Shown: positions 44,640 to 57,600, counted from the first letter of the stretch. The stretch: DNA of 64,000 bases from Papilionanthe hookeriana x Papilionanthe teres (GCA_022702705.1 CM040427.1:70530783-70594782), one strand, 5' to 3'. Notes: generated by a model not told the origin, from the sequence alone. Numbers and translations are program-made.

Positions 44640-45734
44640 ACCCAGATGTTGCTAGGTTTAAACACAATGAACCAGCATTGATGAACCAGGTCGAAGCTCT
44701 CCCAACCTTAGGAGACTAATGCAGGGCTATGGGGGCTGACCTGTTATTGGTCCAGCTCGGTTAAGCCGCCCGGTTCTCGCCCATGCTCCCCCTTCTTTTC
44801 CTTTCCCATCTTTCCTTCCTAGCGCTTGCTAATTCTGAATTTCTATTATTTTTATTAGTCTTTGCCTATTCTGAATTCTTCCTATTATAAAACTTGCCTA
44901 AATTATGATTTATTATTATTTTATTCTCTTCCTTTATTTAAAATATTGTCTAAAATAAATCCTAAGCCTCATTGTAAATAAGATGTGGTATGCTTGGAGT
45001 TTAGCAGTTTTTGGAGTTAAGTGATTTCTAAATTCAGATTACCGTCGCTGGCATTGTTCCCTTACAAGGGCTATATACGAAGGCGATGAAGTGCTCCGGT
45101 TGTCTCTCGTCTCCAAGGGCCGGAATGGTGCTCCGGCTGTAGCTCGACCCCGACAAGGCACTTATCTTACAATACTTATGTTTCCCTGCTGCCATTTCAG
45201 AATCAGCCACCACAACCCACCTCTTCCACTTCCGCCAGCCACCTTCCTGCTCCTGTCCAGCCACCGCAGCCCCTCTTCCACTGCTGCTAGCTCCGCTTCT
45301 TCGCTTAGGACTCCTTGCAGTCGCCGTCTTTCTCATCAACCACCTACCAGCAGCCCTTCCAACTCCTCCCTGCTCCTGGTCGGCCCTACCAGCAGCCCGC
45401 TAGTCTTGCTGCTCTCTCCGGTTCCTTTCGAACTGGCCGCCGGTCCTCTCCAACTTTTTTAGGCCACCTGTCTAACTCCTCCCAGCGACCACCAACTCTC
45501 CCGGACTTTTCCCCACTGCAACCGTTGTTCCATCCTCGCCCCGCCATACTCGTCGCAGAGTGCTGTTTCTGTTTTATGTTGTCGCCTTTTTCTTAATTTC
45601 AGCAGTCCTCATTGTCATTTACTGTTTACCTGTGCTATGTTATTTTTTGTTGAAGAGTGGTCATTATAATTTTGTGGCATCCACTAATAATAGTTGCACT
45701 TTTGAATCGTGGTTGGGGTTTTCCTCCGGTATCA
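44640..45734 (+). mobile_element. 3' end and LTR of a related non-autonomous LTR element
   Basis: GGTCGAAGCTCTCCCAACCTTAGGAGA at 44689-44716 closely matches the sequence just before the 3' LTR of the element at 39145-43036. An LTR-like 1015-bp stretch follows from TGCAGGGC (44720) to CCTCCGGTATCA (45734), with the same TTAAAAT/GAATTCT blocks and CAGCC-rich right half. The left part of this element is missing. Confidence 0.6.
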
Positions 45735-47155
45735 TATTAAGTTTAGGGATTATCTCGATTTGTTGAGGCTGCAAAGTGCTCACACGAGATTTTGGTGATT
45801 TGTGTGCTTAGCTTCGAGAAGAGTAAATAGGCCATTCATAATTTTTGTTGCATTATTGAATCATTTGGGTTTTTTTTTTGTTGATTTTTATAACTCAAAA
45901 CGGTTTGTTAGGACATGTACAAATTTTAAATTCATGGTGGTTAAGATAAATAGCAATTCATCATCATTTTTCTTTGAAAGTTTATTTGGATAATTTTTAG
46001 TTTTAGATAATTTTACATCAAAATTTAAATTTTATTTATATTTAAAATTACCAAATATGATTTCCATAAATATAAATGGGCTCCATGAGTTGTTAAGCCA
46101 GGTAAGGTATATGGGAGTTTCTTCAGCGCTCAAGTTTGTGTACATGGATTACTTCAGTCGTCGATGGCATTTGGATTTGCTTGGCTCGCTGTAGGTTTGG
46201 AAAACATTTTGAAGGAAAAGAAACAGCGGTTTTTGTGTAGAGGGGGGAAAAATAAGGAAATGAAAAAAGTTTGTATGATGATTGACCATTTTTTTGATGA
46301 ATTGAAAGCACCATTGTGCTACGAATTTTGTGACAGTTTCTTGGACGGCATCTTTTTCAAGAAATCTTGAACCTATCTTAATTAAATCCTCTTTCTTTAC
46401 TATTTATTATTATTTGTTATTATCTATGGCGTTCATATTTATTTATAGCAGGCAGTTTAACAGAAAAAATATTTTTATCCCAACACTGCTATTTAAGATA
46501 GGCTTTCGAAATGATGTCGTTTGATCCCACCCATCAAGTGCTGCATATATACAGTATGTAAACTTATTTCTTCACTGCCTCACGGAACGCTGCTAGATTC
46601 CTAATTTCATGTCGCTACATGCAAGCAATAAAAGATAGTTTTGAGAGCATATTTTAAATGTCAGAAACATCTCAGGCAAATTTCATATTCATATTTTTTG
46701 CATTTATGGCTATTTTCTTTATAACATATCTGTTAACTATATTCATAGAAATAATGTGTTCCTTACATTAATACCTTTTGTTTACTAAAGATTTCAGTGC
46801 CTCATTCATGAGAACAATGCCGTCAAGCTTCTTCTTATGCCATGATGGTGCAACTCAATTACAACTGCTTTTTTTGGTAGGCTTGATGCAGACTGCAGAA
46901 CATGGGTCATGATCAAGTGGGTGAATTTTTTGAAACTTGAGATGTTAAATAGATGGCCTTTTATTGAAGACAAATTATACAATGTCAATGATTTTCTCAT
47001 GTATCAATTATTATAATGTTAGTTTCATTCGGCATTGTTGACATATTCTCTATTTAAAAAAAAAATTTCTCTGTTTTTTTTTTTGTAATTTTCATTGCAT
47101 TTATAAGCTTGAAATGACTATGCATGTAATGTGGAATTCCCAAGCTAGTACCTGA
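45735..47155. other. AT-rich DNA without recognised features
   Basis: Short open frames (for example 46164-46370, plus) have no domain I know. No exon or repeat family is supported. Confidence 0.55.
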
Positions 47156-47901
47156 TGTGAAAAACGACGGTAATAATGCGAAAAATCGGATCGAGAAAAT
47201 TTGCACAGAAATAACAGACAGCGGAAGCACTAATTTTACGTGATTCGGCAAATTGTTTAAGTCTACGGAGCTGCAGAGGATTTTATTAGCTTTGAGGATT
47301 ATACCCGTTGATCACCTTGATGATTACAAGAAAGTACTCTTTCTCTCTTCCTCTCTATCTCCTCCCCGTCTCTCTCTCTAAACCGACTCACTCCAAGAAG
47401 AAGCCAACAACCGAAGAAGAAGAAATGAATAAGAACTTCAAGCTTCTTCCTCTCTCCCTCTTCCTCTCTCCCTCTCTTCCTCTCTCCACACCTTCTCTCT
47501 TTCTTTACTAAAAGAGTTACAGTTGAAAAGAAAAAGGGGATCCCGTAAGCCACCTAGCAGAAAAATCCAAGAGAGAAAACAAAAACAACTTTTTATTTTC
47601 CTTTTTCCCTTTCTAGCCGAAGGTATGTACTGTGCTTTTGTTTTTGGCTTTTTATATAAGAAACTTTAGATGCTAAATATGGAAAGCAATTGAGCCAAAC
47701 TCGCATCTGCGAGAGACCAAAGGGTGGGACTGCATGAATAGATTTTTGGCTGGATTGCGTATAATCTGGCATGAACAGTTTGTATATACTTTGCAATTCT
47801 CCCACTTGGAGATTGGGATATTGATTGAACCATCCATTGATTGCGTCATCCTTTTTCTTAAATGTGATATCTTCTACCTCTACAACTCAAAGCCCATGTC
47901 T

Positions 47902-48779
47902 TCAAGCTAGAAGACTAACTGAAGTCGAGCACAACTTCAGTTTCTCAAGAGTAATATCATTAGTTGACATATCAACGTCAACATAGCCTTGTACCTTTAA
48001 GCTCTTTCTTGGGTTACTCATGTATCTGCTTAAAGCTCCCACTGCATGAGTAATATCCCGCCTCTGCTGAGAGTCTTTTTCAAAAAATCCAGCCCTGTAT
48101 CTGTTATTGCTATTAAGCTCTGTCTTCATCTGGTATACTCACTTGTGTAATGCCTTCTTTCATGGTGGAAGTTCTGTCAACTCCCAAGGTTGATTCTCTA
48201 GCAGAGAATCTATCTTCTCTTTCATGGACAGCTCTTACTTACTCGAATTTTCATATTGCTAGATTTCTTTATAACTCCGACTCATGTGACTAAACCTACA
48301 TTGTCGCAGATTTGTTATGTTCTCTGTAACTGTAGTAGCAACAGTGATGAGTAAACCTGTAGTCAATATAGTGTAAATTTTTACCCCGAGCCAATACTAA
48401 TGCTCCTTTGGTAACCTCCATGTGCTATCTTAGAACACTACTGATTGATCACCCTCATTGAGCTGCCCAACATAAATGAAGTTTTTCTTCAACTCAGGAA
48501 TGTGTCTGACTTTTTGCAGTCTATTTACACTTGTTAGGAAGTGCAATATCAACATCTCCCATCTCCACTACGTTTAGAGCTTTTTCATAAGCCATATATA
48601 CATTCTTAAAGTCAGGTGCAACATAGTCTCGCATCAACTTTTGGTAGGAAGAGGTATGGTAGAAAGCCCCTTAATGCAGTATCCAGCCATCAACAAAATT
48701 GTTCAATGCCAGCAATAGTTCATCTTACACTTCTTCAGTTACAACATCCGTGCTTTCATTCTCCTTCTTCTTGGGATTC
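47902..48779 (-). pseudogene. copia protease and fused RT/RNase H scraps
   Basis: The minus strand reads, with frame breaks: DGWILH followed by a stop and GAFYHTSSYQK (degenerate form of the protease WILDSGASFHTTS site), MGDVDIALPN, and MEVTKGALVLARGK. It then jumps to KEKIDSLLENQPWELTELP (N-terminal start of the copia RT domain) and VYQMKTELNSNNRYRA. Near 48057 it jumps to DITHAVGALSRYMSNPRK and finally LEKLKLCSTSVSLL from the polyprotein end. Two or more deletion joints therefore removed integrase, the RT core and most of RNase H. Confidence 0.75.
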
Positions 48780-49348
48780 ATGCAGTTCTTTTTTATGTGA
48801 CCAGTTTTGCCACAATTCTAAATGGTTGTCTGCTGACCATACTTTGATTTGATCTTCCATCTGTTTGAGTTTTTGTCATGTGATCTCCCTTTGGAGTCAA
48901 CATTCAATGCAAAACTCGAACCCGATGTCTCGCCAGAATCTTTCTTGCGCACCTCCTTAGGCAAAATCAAATCACGAATATCATCATATTTCAGTTTAGA
49001 TTTACCTGCAGAACTACTAACTGCAATCTTCATGGCTTCTCAGCTATTTGACAATGAAGCCAACAATATCAGCGCATGTATCTCATCGTCAAAATCAATT
49101 TCAACAGACGACAATTGATTTGTGAAGGTATAAAAATCATTCAAATATTGAGCAACAGACACACCTTCCGACATCTTTAAGTTGAATAACTTTTTCATCA
49201 AGTGCACATTGTTACTCGCTGATGACATTTCATACATACCTGATAAATCAGTCATAAGATCTGCAGTAGTCTTTTCCTTGATGACATTGTGGGCAATTGA
49301 TCTCGAAAGGATTAATCGGACAACCTCCAGAACTTGTTTATTTAACAT
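48780..49348 (-). pseudogene. copia Gag (UBN2-type) of the deleted element
   Basis: The 102-codon minus frame (49040-49348) contains VRLILSRSIAHNV, DLMTDLSGMYEMSS, VHLMKKLFNLKMSEG and SSVEIDFDDEIHAL. These are standard blocks of the copia UBN2 capsid region. It continues, after a frame change, through SAGKSKLKYDDIRDLIL (48818-49033) to a zinc knuckle with NCGKTGHIKKNCMNPKK near 48790-48830, whose first cysteine is lost. The 5' end of gag is missing or unreadable. Confidence 0.85.
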
Positions 49349-50176
49349 ATTTCATTTCGCCTCGTCCATCTTTTTTGGCTTCTTTCCCAGTAAGCAGGTG
49401 AAGTTTCTTCCCATAGAAGTAGTCGTCTATCTGCATCTTCCAATAACCAAAATCTGTCATTAATTTCTTGATCCCTGATGTCATCACTTCATCTCAAGCC
49501 ATCGCTCTCTTTCAGCCTCAAACCACGACTCTGATATCAATTATGAAAAATGACCACAATAAAGCACAAAACCGAATCAAGGAAATTCACACAGAAATAA
49601 CAGACAAGAGAAACAAATAAAATCTACATGGTTCGGCAGATTGCCTACATTCACAGCTGCAGAGAATTTTATTAGCTTTGAAGATTACACCTGTCGATCA
49701 CCCCGATAATTATAAGAAATCACTCTTTCTCTCTCCTTCTCTCTCTCCTCCCCTTCTATCTCTCTAAACTGAGAGTCACTCTAAGAAGAAGCCAACAGCC
49801 GAAGAAGAAGAAAGGAATAAGAACTTTAAGGTTCTTCCTCTCTCTCTCTTCCTCTCTCTCTCTTCCTCTCTCCTCACCTTCTCTCTTTCTCTACCAAAAG
49901 AGTTACAGTTGAAAAGAATAAGGGGATCCCGTAAGCCATCTAGAAGAAAAATCCAAGGGAGAAAACAAAAGCTGCTTTTTCTGTTCATTTTTCCCTTTCC
50001 AACCAAAGGTATGTATTGTGCTTTTGTTTGGGCATTTCTATAAGAAACTTCAAATGCTAAATTGGGAAAGCAAGTTGGCCAAACGCTTATTCACGTGAGA
50101 CCAAAGGGCGGGACCGAGTGGAGATTTTTGGCAGGAACGCGTATAATCTGGCGGGAACAGTCTCCATATACCCACA

Positions 50177-50797
50177 ATATCGTTGAATATCCACACAATC
50201 ACCAAGTACGATAGCATTACCATGTTCATGCCATGTCAATGGGGCGAACAAAGAATGGAGTTGAACTCAATAACCTTTCACAATTTAAGGAATTGCTTCC
50301 AATAACATGTGGGTTGACCTTCACACTTCAAGAATTTATGATCAAATGGTCAATGCGCATCATCAATATGGTAAAGTGTCTTCCCAACTTTTCAAGGTCA
50401 AAGTCAAAGCCATGCAATGAAGTGGATGGCCCACTTTTCATACAACATCCAAAACTGGCCCTTCCCACTCCATCACAACCACCTCCATCTTCCTCTTTCA
50501 AGCATGTTATTGCAATGCTTAATAGTTTATGAATTGATGTGATTGAAAACATCTGATAAGTGAAAAATTTTCCTTGTCATTTCTTCTTTTGAATCTTGCT
50601 TGCTAGCGAATTAGGTGAATGAAGGCTTGGTAGCCAACAATTGAACTTGTTTCTCTTGTGAGGATCAATATATTATTTTCCTCTTCTGTTCTCTCATAAT
50701 TTTGTGTTCGTTTACTATCTTACATCTTACATCTTTCAAACCAATCCCCTATCTTTCATTTTTTCAATCCATCCAAATCTTGAGCTTGTTTTATAAG
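50177..50797. other. unrecognised DNA between two retrotransposons
   Basis: Contains a 99-codon plus-strand frame (50233-50532) without a recognised domain, then T-rich DNA up to the target site ATAAG of the Tat element. Confidence 0.5.
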
Positions 50798-51665
50798 TGA
50801 TATGACACCAACAAATTTTTATCATCCGGCACAGATCTCGAGACATAACACGAATCTTGATGCAATCTATCGAGCAAGAAAGGTTCAAATCCTAACAAAA
50901 AGTCATCCGAGCTCGATTTCAAGCAAACTTATAGTCAAACTGACCGGCTCGAAGAGATGAACCCAATGGTATCAAAGTTAGAATAATCCGAGTCAAATCA
51001 AGCCGAGATCAAGTCAATAAATCAACATTGGAAGATTTTCGGACATATTTGGAAGGTCAAATGGATGCCGACACTAGCAAGCCCATACTCGAATCGAGCG
51101 TCTCGACAAGACGAATCCAACGAGCCCAAGACCACTCAATTCCGACATCATTAAGGCCATCAAATGCCCCTTGAACACCGTCTGATCGAGGGGAGCTTTC
51201 TGAACCGTCCGATCGAAATGGCTGCATTAATTGCACCCAGAAGCCTATAAATAGACTCCAACTCTCACATGAGAGGGGGAGAGCCAAAAGAGAGAATCTG
51301 AATTCTTGAGAAGAAGAAGCAGCTCTACATCTTCGCCGATCGCCGTCGATCACCGTCGATAGCCGTCAACCACCGCCGATCATCGTGAACCACCGTCAAT
51401 CATACACTGTCAGTCGACGCTGTAATCTACATCATATAATTACCTCTTCCCGTCTGTGGGACGAAGGATTTCTGTAAACAGCAATCAATAGTGGATTTTC
51501 ACAACTGGGCCAGGCCCCGTGGTTTTTCCCTTTACGGGTTTTCCACGTAAAAAACTTCTGGAGTCACTGCTTGTTCTATTTTCATCTGCGTGCGTGCTGA
51601 ATTCTCGTACAACGCTAAGACGATAATTTGTTACTCTACCGCCGCGAATTTTCTAGCACGCATCA
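50798..51665 (+). repeat. 5' LTR of Tat element
   Basis: 868 bp, TG...CA. A TATA-like CCTATAAATAGACTCC near 51244-51258 is a likely core promoter for the genomic RNA. It is very similar to the 3' LTR but differs in clusters around TCGA/CCGA words. Confidence 0.95.
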
Positions 51666-51668
51666 GTT

Positions 51669-51686
51669 TGGCGCCGTCTGTGGGAA
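51669..51686 (+). other. primer-binding site of Tat element
   Basis: TGGCGCCGTCTGTGGGAA, starting three bases after the 5' LTR end. The form TGGCGCCGT is usual for Tat/Athila elements. I do not assign the tRNA. Confidence 0.8.
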
Positions 51687-51728
51687 CGGTCTCAATCCCA
51701 CCACTGAAGTACTTGTTCAATTTTCTAC

Positions 51729-53354
51729 ATGGCAAATAGAAACGATATTCAACACAACGGAGCAGCTCGCTCCAACACCCATCATTCCAGGGAACTGTCA
51801 CGTAGTCAAGGGCGATATGTTTCTTCATCTTCCCGTCCCGGAACACGCTATCCTGTCAACGAGGGGGTTTCAGGTCCTTCTATGGAAGAACGCATGAGAA
51901 GAATGGAGGAGGCTCAACTGCAGATCTTACAATTTTTACGTGGGACCCAACAAGCACCTATGAATGAAACTCGTTCACCATTAAATCCACGTCCTATGAG
52001 AAACATGCCTGGAGGAAGTCGTACCGGTCCCCCTCCCCATCGAAGGAACACTTCCCATACCGGGTCGTGATGCCTGAGCTCTTAGACACCGCAAGTTCCA
52101 CCCATCCATCCCATGCAGCTCTCACCTAGCACCGCCACATCTCGCTACCATTCCAAATGATGTCATCCGTGACGAATTACGTCGCCTTGTCCGAGAAGAG
52201 TTCCCCATCGAGAAAAAGGATCGCTTTCACACTCATCATAACATCATCGAATCCTCTCCCTTAGCGAATGCAGTCCTCCAACACCCCATTCCAATTGGTT
52301 TCAAGCTGCCAAACATTGATGCATATGAAGGCATAACTGATCCCTATGAACATATTGATCATTATCGAACCATCATGCACATTCAACGTGCCTCTGACGC
52401 ACTTCTATGTCAAGTGTTCCCTGCCACTCTTAAGGGACAAGCTCGAACCTGGTTCTACTCTCTATCAGGGGGCACTGTAAACACCTTTAACGAGCTTGCC
52501 GGACTATTTGTGGAACAATTCATAGCAAATCGAAGGATCATCAAAGATTCATCCCATCTCTCAGGAATTCGCCAAAGTGAAGGAGAATCACTCAAAGACT
52601 ACTTCCGCAGGTTTTCTACTGAAGCCCGTCAAATTCCAGGAGTAGATCCAGAGTTGCTTAGGGGAGTCTTTCTCGGGGACTCCGCCCGAGACCCTTCTAT
52701 TCATCACTCATGCGGAGACGATTCGTTCTTACGCCGATCCGGTCCACCGTGTTAAGGCTCAAATCACTCGCGGATGAAGCCATCACCGCACATAAGGAGC
52801 AATTTGAGAAATTTGGGGGAAAGCGCAAAGGCAACTCCAGAGATAACAATCAATCTTCACAACGGAGAAAATCTGAACAACCAAAGAATCGTGACTTCCT
52901 TCTCCAACCCGCGGGACAACGAACTGAATATCGGCCCAAGAAAGAATATACATCACTCAACGCTTCACGTGCTAACATCTTGATGGCCATTAAAGATGAG
53001 CAAAATATTAAGTGGCCTCACCTCCTAAAACCTAACTCGGGAAATCAAGAACAATACTGTCATTTCCATCGAAGTCGTGGACACACCACTGAAGCATGTA
53101 AGCAACTCAAGGAAGAGATTGAAAGGTTAATTAAGCAGGGATATCTTGGTAGATTTGTACAGAGTAAACCAGCCGGTACTGATAATGCTCCTACTGGGGG
53201 ACAACATACACAAAGGCAGCAAAATGGGGGTCACCCATTCATAGGCGAAATTCAAACAATTGCTGGAGGCCCGTTGCTTACTGATCAAGTCCTTATCACT
53301 GTACCTGGTGAACCAAGTACAGAAGAAATTACGCCTCGACCCTATCACTTTTGA
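51729..53354 (+). pseudogene. Tat Gag (frameshifted)
   Basis: Starts MANRNDIQHNG at 51729. The capsid (retrotransposon gag) domain is clear at about 52300-52690: GFKLPNIDAYEG, DPYEHIDHYRTIM, GQARTWFYSL, FNELAGLFVEQF, ESLKDYFRRF and a PGVDPELLRG stretch. A zinc-binding motif follows: CHFHRSRGHTTEACKQL near 53060-53110. The frame changes near 52070-52150 and again near 52690-52760, so three frames are needed to read it through. Gag forms the cytoplasmic particle in which reverse transcription occurs. Confidence 0.85.
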
Positions 53355-54235
53355 TGATTCCGATTTGGAAGGAGTTCGAGTCCCTCATCAAGATCCTCTC
53401 GTCATTAGCGCGAGAATTGGCGAACCCCGCTATAACGTAAAAAGAATCCCGATCGACAATGGGAGCTCCGTCGACATCTTATTCTATTCAACTTTCCTCG
53501 CTTGGGATCGACAAGAGAAAGACTTCAACTCGCATCGAGACCATTATATGGTTTTGATAATCGACCGCAAGGGTCGAGGGAACAATAAATCTCCCCGTTG
53601 TCATTGGTGATTTTCCTCGACGTATAACTCACTCGTACAATTCATCGTTGTCAAATCAGAATCAGCATACAATGCCATCTTCGGAAGACCTCTGCAATCT
53701 ATTTTTGGCATTGTGACTTCTGTGTTACACTTGAAGCTTAAGTTTCCAACCCCAGCAGGGATAGGCATCGTACGAGGAGATCAACAGATAGCACAATCAT
53801 GTTATCTCGTACAAGCTCAGCCCTCGCCCGTCAATGACACTTAGCATTGAAAACTTTGATCTCCGAGATGAAGAGGTATCTCAAAGAGCTTCTCCCGTAG
53901 AAGATTTGGTTCATATCCCGCTATCTAATGAACATCCGTCAAAAACAGATGCAGCTTGGTTCCTTACTCTCCGATGAGCAAAGGTCGGAATACGTAGCTC
54001 TCCTCCAGCAGAAATCAAGACATTTTTGCATGGACCCCGACTGACATGCCCGGAGTTGATCCCGAGATAATCATGCACTCTTTAAAGGTAGATCCAACTC
54101 GTTAAACCGGTCATCCAAAAGAAACGCAATTTTGCCCCAGATCGCCGACAAGCTATTGAACAAGAAGTCAACAAGCTTATTGAAGCAAAGTTCATACGGG
54201 AAGTACACCACCCTACATGGCTGGCCAATGTCGTC
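53337..54235 (+). pseudogene. Tat protease and RT leader region, degraded
   Basis: The aspartic protease active-site text IDNGSSVDILFYSTF lies near 53451-53495 (D-N-G-S-S, the common plant Tat form of D-S/T-G). It is preceded by PITFDDSDLEGVRVPHQDPL. The frame is lost shortly after and again repeatedly up to the start of readable reverse transcriptase. Confidence 0.75.
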
Positions 54236-54767
54236 ATGGTGAAAAAAGCTAGTGGATCATGGAGAATGTGTGTCGACTATGCAGACCTCAATAAAGCTTG
54301 TCCGAAGGATAGCTTTCCTCTCCCGCGCATAGATCAACTTGTTGATGCCACGTCTGGGCATCAAATGCTTAGCTTTATGGATGCATACTCGTGGTACAAT
54401 CAAATAAGGATGAACCCGGTAGATGAGGAGGCCACCTCTTTTCAAACGAGATAAAGACTTATATTGTTATCGAGTTATGCCTTTCGGACTAAAAAACGCC
54501 GGTGCAACTTATCAATGTCTCATGAACAAGGTCTTCAGAAATCTTCTCGGGCGTACAATGGAGGTTTACGTTGATGACATGTTAGTAAAAAGCTTGGAAG
54601 CATCTCAACACATTTCTCATCTGGAGGAGTGTTTTCAACTCCTTCGTCAATATGATTTGCGACTTAACCCGACTAAATGTGCCTTCGGGGTCACATCGGG
54701 GAAGTTTCTAGGATTCATGGTTACCCATCGTGGAATTGAAGCAAACCCAGAAAAATCAAGGCGTTAA
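54100..54767 (+). pseudogene. Tat reverse transcriptase (one frameshift)
   Basis: Reads WRMCVDYADLNKACPKD, FPLPRIDQLVDATSG and FMDAYSWYNQIRM (usual FMDAYSGYNQI, so Gly to Trp). A frame change near 54430-54440 follows, then YRVMPFGLKNAGATYQ and the catalytic YVDD at 54567-54578, then FGVTSGKFLGFMVTHRGIE. Both halves keep the canonical blocks, including the two aspartates of YVDD. The break falls between the FMDAY and MPFGL motifs. Confidence 0.9.
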
Positions 54768-54772
54768 GAGAG

Positions 54773-57150
54773 ATGGTGCCTCCGAGGAACATTAAAGAGG
54801 TACAACGCTCGAATGGTCGCATAGCCGCTCTTTCCCGATTCCTAGCTCGTTCGGAGACAAGTATCTTCCATTCTTCAAGATACTTAGGGGTGCTCGAAAC
54901 ACTCGGTTTCCAATGGACGGATGATCTGTCGATTGCTTTCGAACAACTTAAGGCATATCTAGCTTCGCCGCCCCTTCTCTCAAAACCCGTCCAAGGGGAG
55001 ATGCTATATATTTACTTGGCTATTTCACCTCACGCAATAAGCTCTGTCCTTGTCAGAATGGAAAATTCAATCGAGAAACCAGTATACTACGTCAGCAAGA
55101 TTCTTTCCAATATAGAAAGTCGTTATCCAATGGCGGATAAGACTGCATTAGCCCTGGTATTCTCAGCAAGGAGACTTCGTCCGTATTTTCAGGCCCACAC
55201 TATCGGCGTCTACACACAACTCCCTTTGAAGGCTATCCTACAAAAACCAGAAGCGTCGGGAAGATTAGTAAAGTGGTCGGTAGAATTGGGAGAATTTGAT
55301 ATTCATTACCTACCACGACCAAGCATTAAATCACAGGTGTTGGCTGATTTTGTGGTAGAATGTACAATACCTACCTCTGTCAAACCACCTGTTTCTCCTC
55401 CACAATCACCCCAATGGACACTATACGTGGACGGAGCATCCGGAAACTCGGGAGCTGGTGCGAGAATATTACTCATCTCCCCGAAGCGTGACATCTTGGA
55501 GTACGGGCTTCGCCTAAAATTTCCAGCCACCAATAATGTTGCCGAATATGAAGCACTTGTAGCCGGATTAAAACTTGCCATCGATTGTGAAGTACAAAAC
55601 ATGATTATCTATACTGATTCTCAACTCATCGCATCTCAAGTAGAAGGAGAATTCGAGGCTCATAACTCACAACTGGTGCAGTATCTCGGTCTGGTAAAAA
55701 CACTTATTGCCCAATTTGCAACATGCCAACTCATTCACATACTTCGGGAGCATAACACCCGAGCTGATGCTCTTTCAAAGCTCGCAAATTCAACAACTGG
55801 AGATCTCTATAAAAGAAGGTGTATTGAGGAGATACATTTTCCCAGTATCCAGGGTCCATGGGTGATACTATCTATAGATGACCCAGGGGAGACATCATGG
55901 ATGGACCCCATCATATCCTTCCTCCGAGACGGAACACTGTCAGATGATATTACTTCATCAATTCGTCTCCGACGCATGGCCGCCAACTTCATCCTTATTG
56001 GGGATGAGTTGTATAAGAAGGCGTTCGTAGGTCCATACCTTAAGTGTCTTACACCATCTGAAGCTGATTACGCTCTACGAGAGGTTCATTCCGGGATATG
56101 TGGAGAACATCTCGGAGGAAGGGCTCTCGCTCTGAAAATAATGAGACAAGGTTTCTACTGGCCTACGATCAAGCAAGACGCGTTAGAATTTGTACAAAAA
56201 TGCAAGAGTTGTCAATTACACTCCAACCTAACGCATGCACCCCCAGTAGAACTCACATCTTTTCTGAGTCCCTGGCCTTTCGCTCAATGGGGAGTAGACA
56301 TCATGGGACCATTTCCGATAGCTACTGGACAACGTAAATTCATCATCTTAGCTGTCGACTACTTCACCAAATGGGTAGAAGCAGAGCCACTTGCTAAGAT
56401 CACTGAAGCAAATGCTAAACAGTTTGTCTGGAAAAATATCATATGTCGCTTCGGGCTTCCTGCAAAGATTATCACTGACAATGGGACTCAATTCACTGGA
56501 AGGATCTTCACGTCATTCTCGCAAGAATCTTCACATTCGGCTAGTGCACACCGCCGTGGCGCATCCCCGTACGAATGGGCGGACGGAGGTAACAAACCGA
56601 ACGGTGCTAAAAGGGTTGAAGACTCATCTCGAGAAGGCCGGAGGACGAGTGGGTCGAAGAGTCGCACAACGTCCTCTCGGGCCTATCGCACCACCGCACG
56701 AACTCCAACCGGGAAACTCCATATAACTTGTGTTTCGGCACCGAGGCCGTCATCCCTATCGATATCGGAGTTCCAAACCCACGAGTTAAAACTTTCAACT
56801 CGTATGACAATGAAGAAAAGCTCCGACAACAGTTAGATCTTCTCCCAGAAATACGTGATGTGGCCCACCTCAGAGCTGCTTCCTACCGCCAAAGAGTTGC
56901 TCGTCATTTCAACCGAAGGGTTAAGCCTCGAGCTATCTCCATCGGTGATTTGGTCTTGCGTAGTATTGAAGCCGCTGGTCATGGTCCCCAACGCAACAAA
57001 TTATCTCCTCTCTGGGAAGGCCCATATGTCGTGGTAGCCATGATCAAACCCGGAACCTTCAAACTCAAAGATTCAGATGGGAAAATACTGCCCCGAACTT
57101 GGAATGCTGAAAACCTTCGCAAATACTATCGTAACACACAAGTTTTATAA
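54773..57150 (+). pseudogene. Tat RNase H, second (archaeal-type) RNase H and integrase
   Basis: A 687-codon frame (54773-56836) holds the RT-linked RNase H (KPVYYVSKIL, ESRYPMADKTALALV), then a second RNase H from about 55415 with WTLYVDGASGNSGAGA, NNVAEYEALVAGL, YTDSQLIASQ and HNTRADALSKLAN. These are the D-E-D-D set of the archaeal-type domain that marks the Tat lineage. The integrase zinc finger (HSGICGEHLGG and CKSCQLHSN) and core (WGVDIMGPFP, DYFTKWVEAEPL, ITDNGTQFTG) follow. Near 56530-56560 the core shifts into the 56391-56726 frame (HPRTNGRTEVTNRT carries the last catalytic Glu) and then into 56728-57150 (YRQRVARHFNRRVKPR, LSPLWEGPYVV). There is no chromodomain. Confidence 0.9.
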
Positions 57151-57259
57151 TATGTTTGTTGGTAATTTATCTCAAACTTATTAAATACTTGTTTTATTTT
57201 ACAAAAGAGAATATCTTTAAAAAGTACAACGACTCATCCATGAGTCACTTTCTCGCTTC

Positions 57260-57600
57260 TGGACCCGAGAAATGCACAACTCCGGTTGTATCTCGATCGA
57301 GCATGACCGATCCCGTGGGGATTTGGTTTGACCTCTTCCATAAGAGTTAACATCGCAAAGTTTGCATTTCGATAAACAACTCCGGATAGAGTTAACGATC
57401 CTCGGTGGACTACGCTTGATCCCTTCCATACAGGTTTATAAGCGAGCAATGCTCCAGCAAACAACCTCGGATGGGCTCAGTGGACCTTCGTTAGCTCTGT
57501 TCATACAGGTTAACATCATCAAGTAAAACTCTGATACATAACCTCAACAAAGTCAAATGTCCTCGGTGATTTATCTCCATAGTAACTCTCCCACATTTGA
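57260..57600. repeat. degenerate tandem repeats after Tat integrase
   Basis: Blocks of about 80-100 bp share (T)CCTCGGTG/CCTCGGAT, GGTTAACATC and CCATACAGG-like words. They lie in the non-coding spacer between integrase and the antisense gene, a usual place for tandem repeats in Tat elements. Confidence 0.55.

Larger units (their letters stand above)
47156..50176 (-). mobile_element. internally deleted Ty1/copia retrotransposon (3.0 kb)
   Basis: LTRs at 47156-47795 and 49542-50176 (640 and 635 bp) share text such as TTTTATTAGCTTTGA(G/A)GATTA and CCAACA(A/G)CCGAAGAAGAAGAAA, with CTCTCTCT runs. Orientation is minus: next to the right LTR lies the primer site TGATATCAGAGTCGTGG (minus, 49523-49539), and next to the left LTR a purine tract CCAAGTGGGAGAAT. 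The interior keeps gag, most of protease, the very start of reverse transcriptase and scraps of RNase H. Integrase and the reverse-transcriptase core are gone. Flanks CCTGA and ATATC do not match, so no target duplication was found. Confidence 0.85.

Noticed and set aside
45091..45596. 123-codon and 93-codon Ser/Pro-rich plus frames
   Set aside because: Inside the LTR-like segment 44720-45734; composition is typical of that LTR's right half.
47151..50181. Target-site duplication for the deleted copia element
   Set aside because: Flanking 5-mers CCTGA and ATATC do not match; LTR edges may be off by a few bases or one flank may be rearranged.
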